From NCBI GenBank assembly GCA_030039615.1, contig JASHVF010000061.1, positions 1 through 5,800 on the forward strand: 5,800 nucleotides of DNA. Reading direction: 5' to 3'. The position numbers and the translations under genes were made by a program. Every line of letters starts with the position of its first letter. The first letter of the stretch is position 1. This DNA comes from Gammaproteobacteria bacterium. GTDB lineage: Bacteria; Pseudomonadota; Gammaproteobacteria; Steroidobacterales; Steroidobacteraceae. Positions 4,753-5,800 of the stretch are shown here, one piece after another. Under the pieces are notes generated by a model. It worked only from the letters and a program-made list of their open reading frames with translations, was not told where the DNA came from and searched no databases.

Positions 4753-5800
<1,048 letters not shown>

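Overview
The window is a GC-rich proteobacterial chromosomal segment of housekeeping genes in two groups. The minus strand carries an energy-transduction pair (tonB, then exbB running off the left edge) and ilvD. The plus strand carries ilvC and leuA, with leuA running off the right edge. The class I (short) ketol-acid reductoisomerase, the two-cysteine TonB C-terminal domain and the tonB-then-exbB order resemble Xanthomonadales/Nevskiales-type Gammaproteobacteria. That placement is an inference and is not proven by the sequence. I see no phage, transposon, CRISPR or tRNA/rRNA sequence.

Layout: 1-635 (-) exbB, C-terminus off-window; 636-684 short spacer with a terminator-like hairpin; 685-1311 (-) tonB; 1312-1535 spacer with a possible tonB promoter; 1536-3239 (-) ilvD; 3240-3601 divergent control region; 3602-4597 (+) ilvC; 4598-4752 spacer filled by a large imperfect palindrome; 4753-5800 (+) leuA, 5' two-thirds.

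IlvC, IlvD and LeuA catalyse three successive steps: acetolactate to dihydroxyisovalerate, then to 2-ketoisovalerate, then to 2-isopropylmalate. The window therefore covers the route from the common valine/leucine precursor into the committed leucine branch. ilvD is divergent from ilvC-leuA across the 362-bp control region.

The most interesting element is in that control region. It reads as a complete transcription attenuator: a GTG-initiated 43-codon leader ORF (3363-3494) with 7 Leu codons in 11 positions, a 12-bp antiterminator pairing (3466-3477 with 3526-3537), and a competing intrinsic terminator ending in six T (3525-3561), all just upstream of the ilvC ribosome-binding site. The mechanism class is known from enteric leu/ilv operons. 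This instance is not covered by ordinary gene calling and indicates leucine-responsive control of ilvC-leuA. A second structured element, a ~103-bp branched palindrome between ilvC and leuA, has no obvious assigned function.
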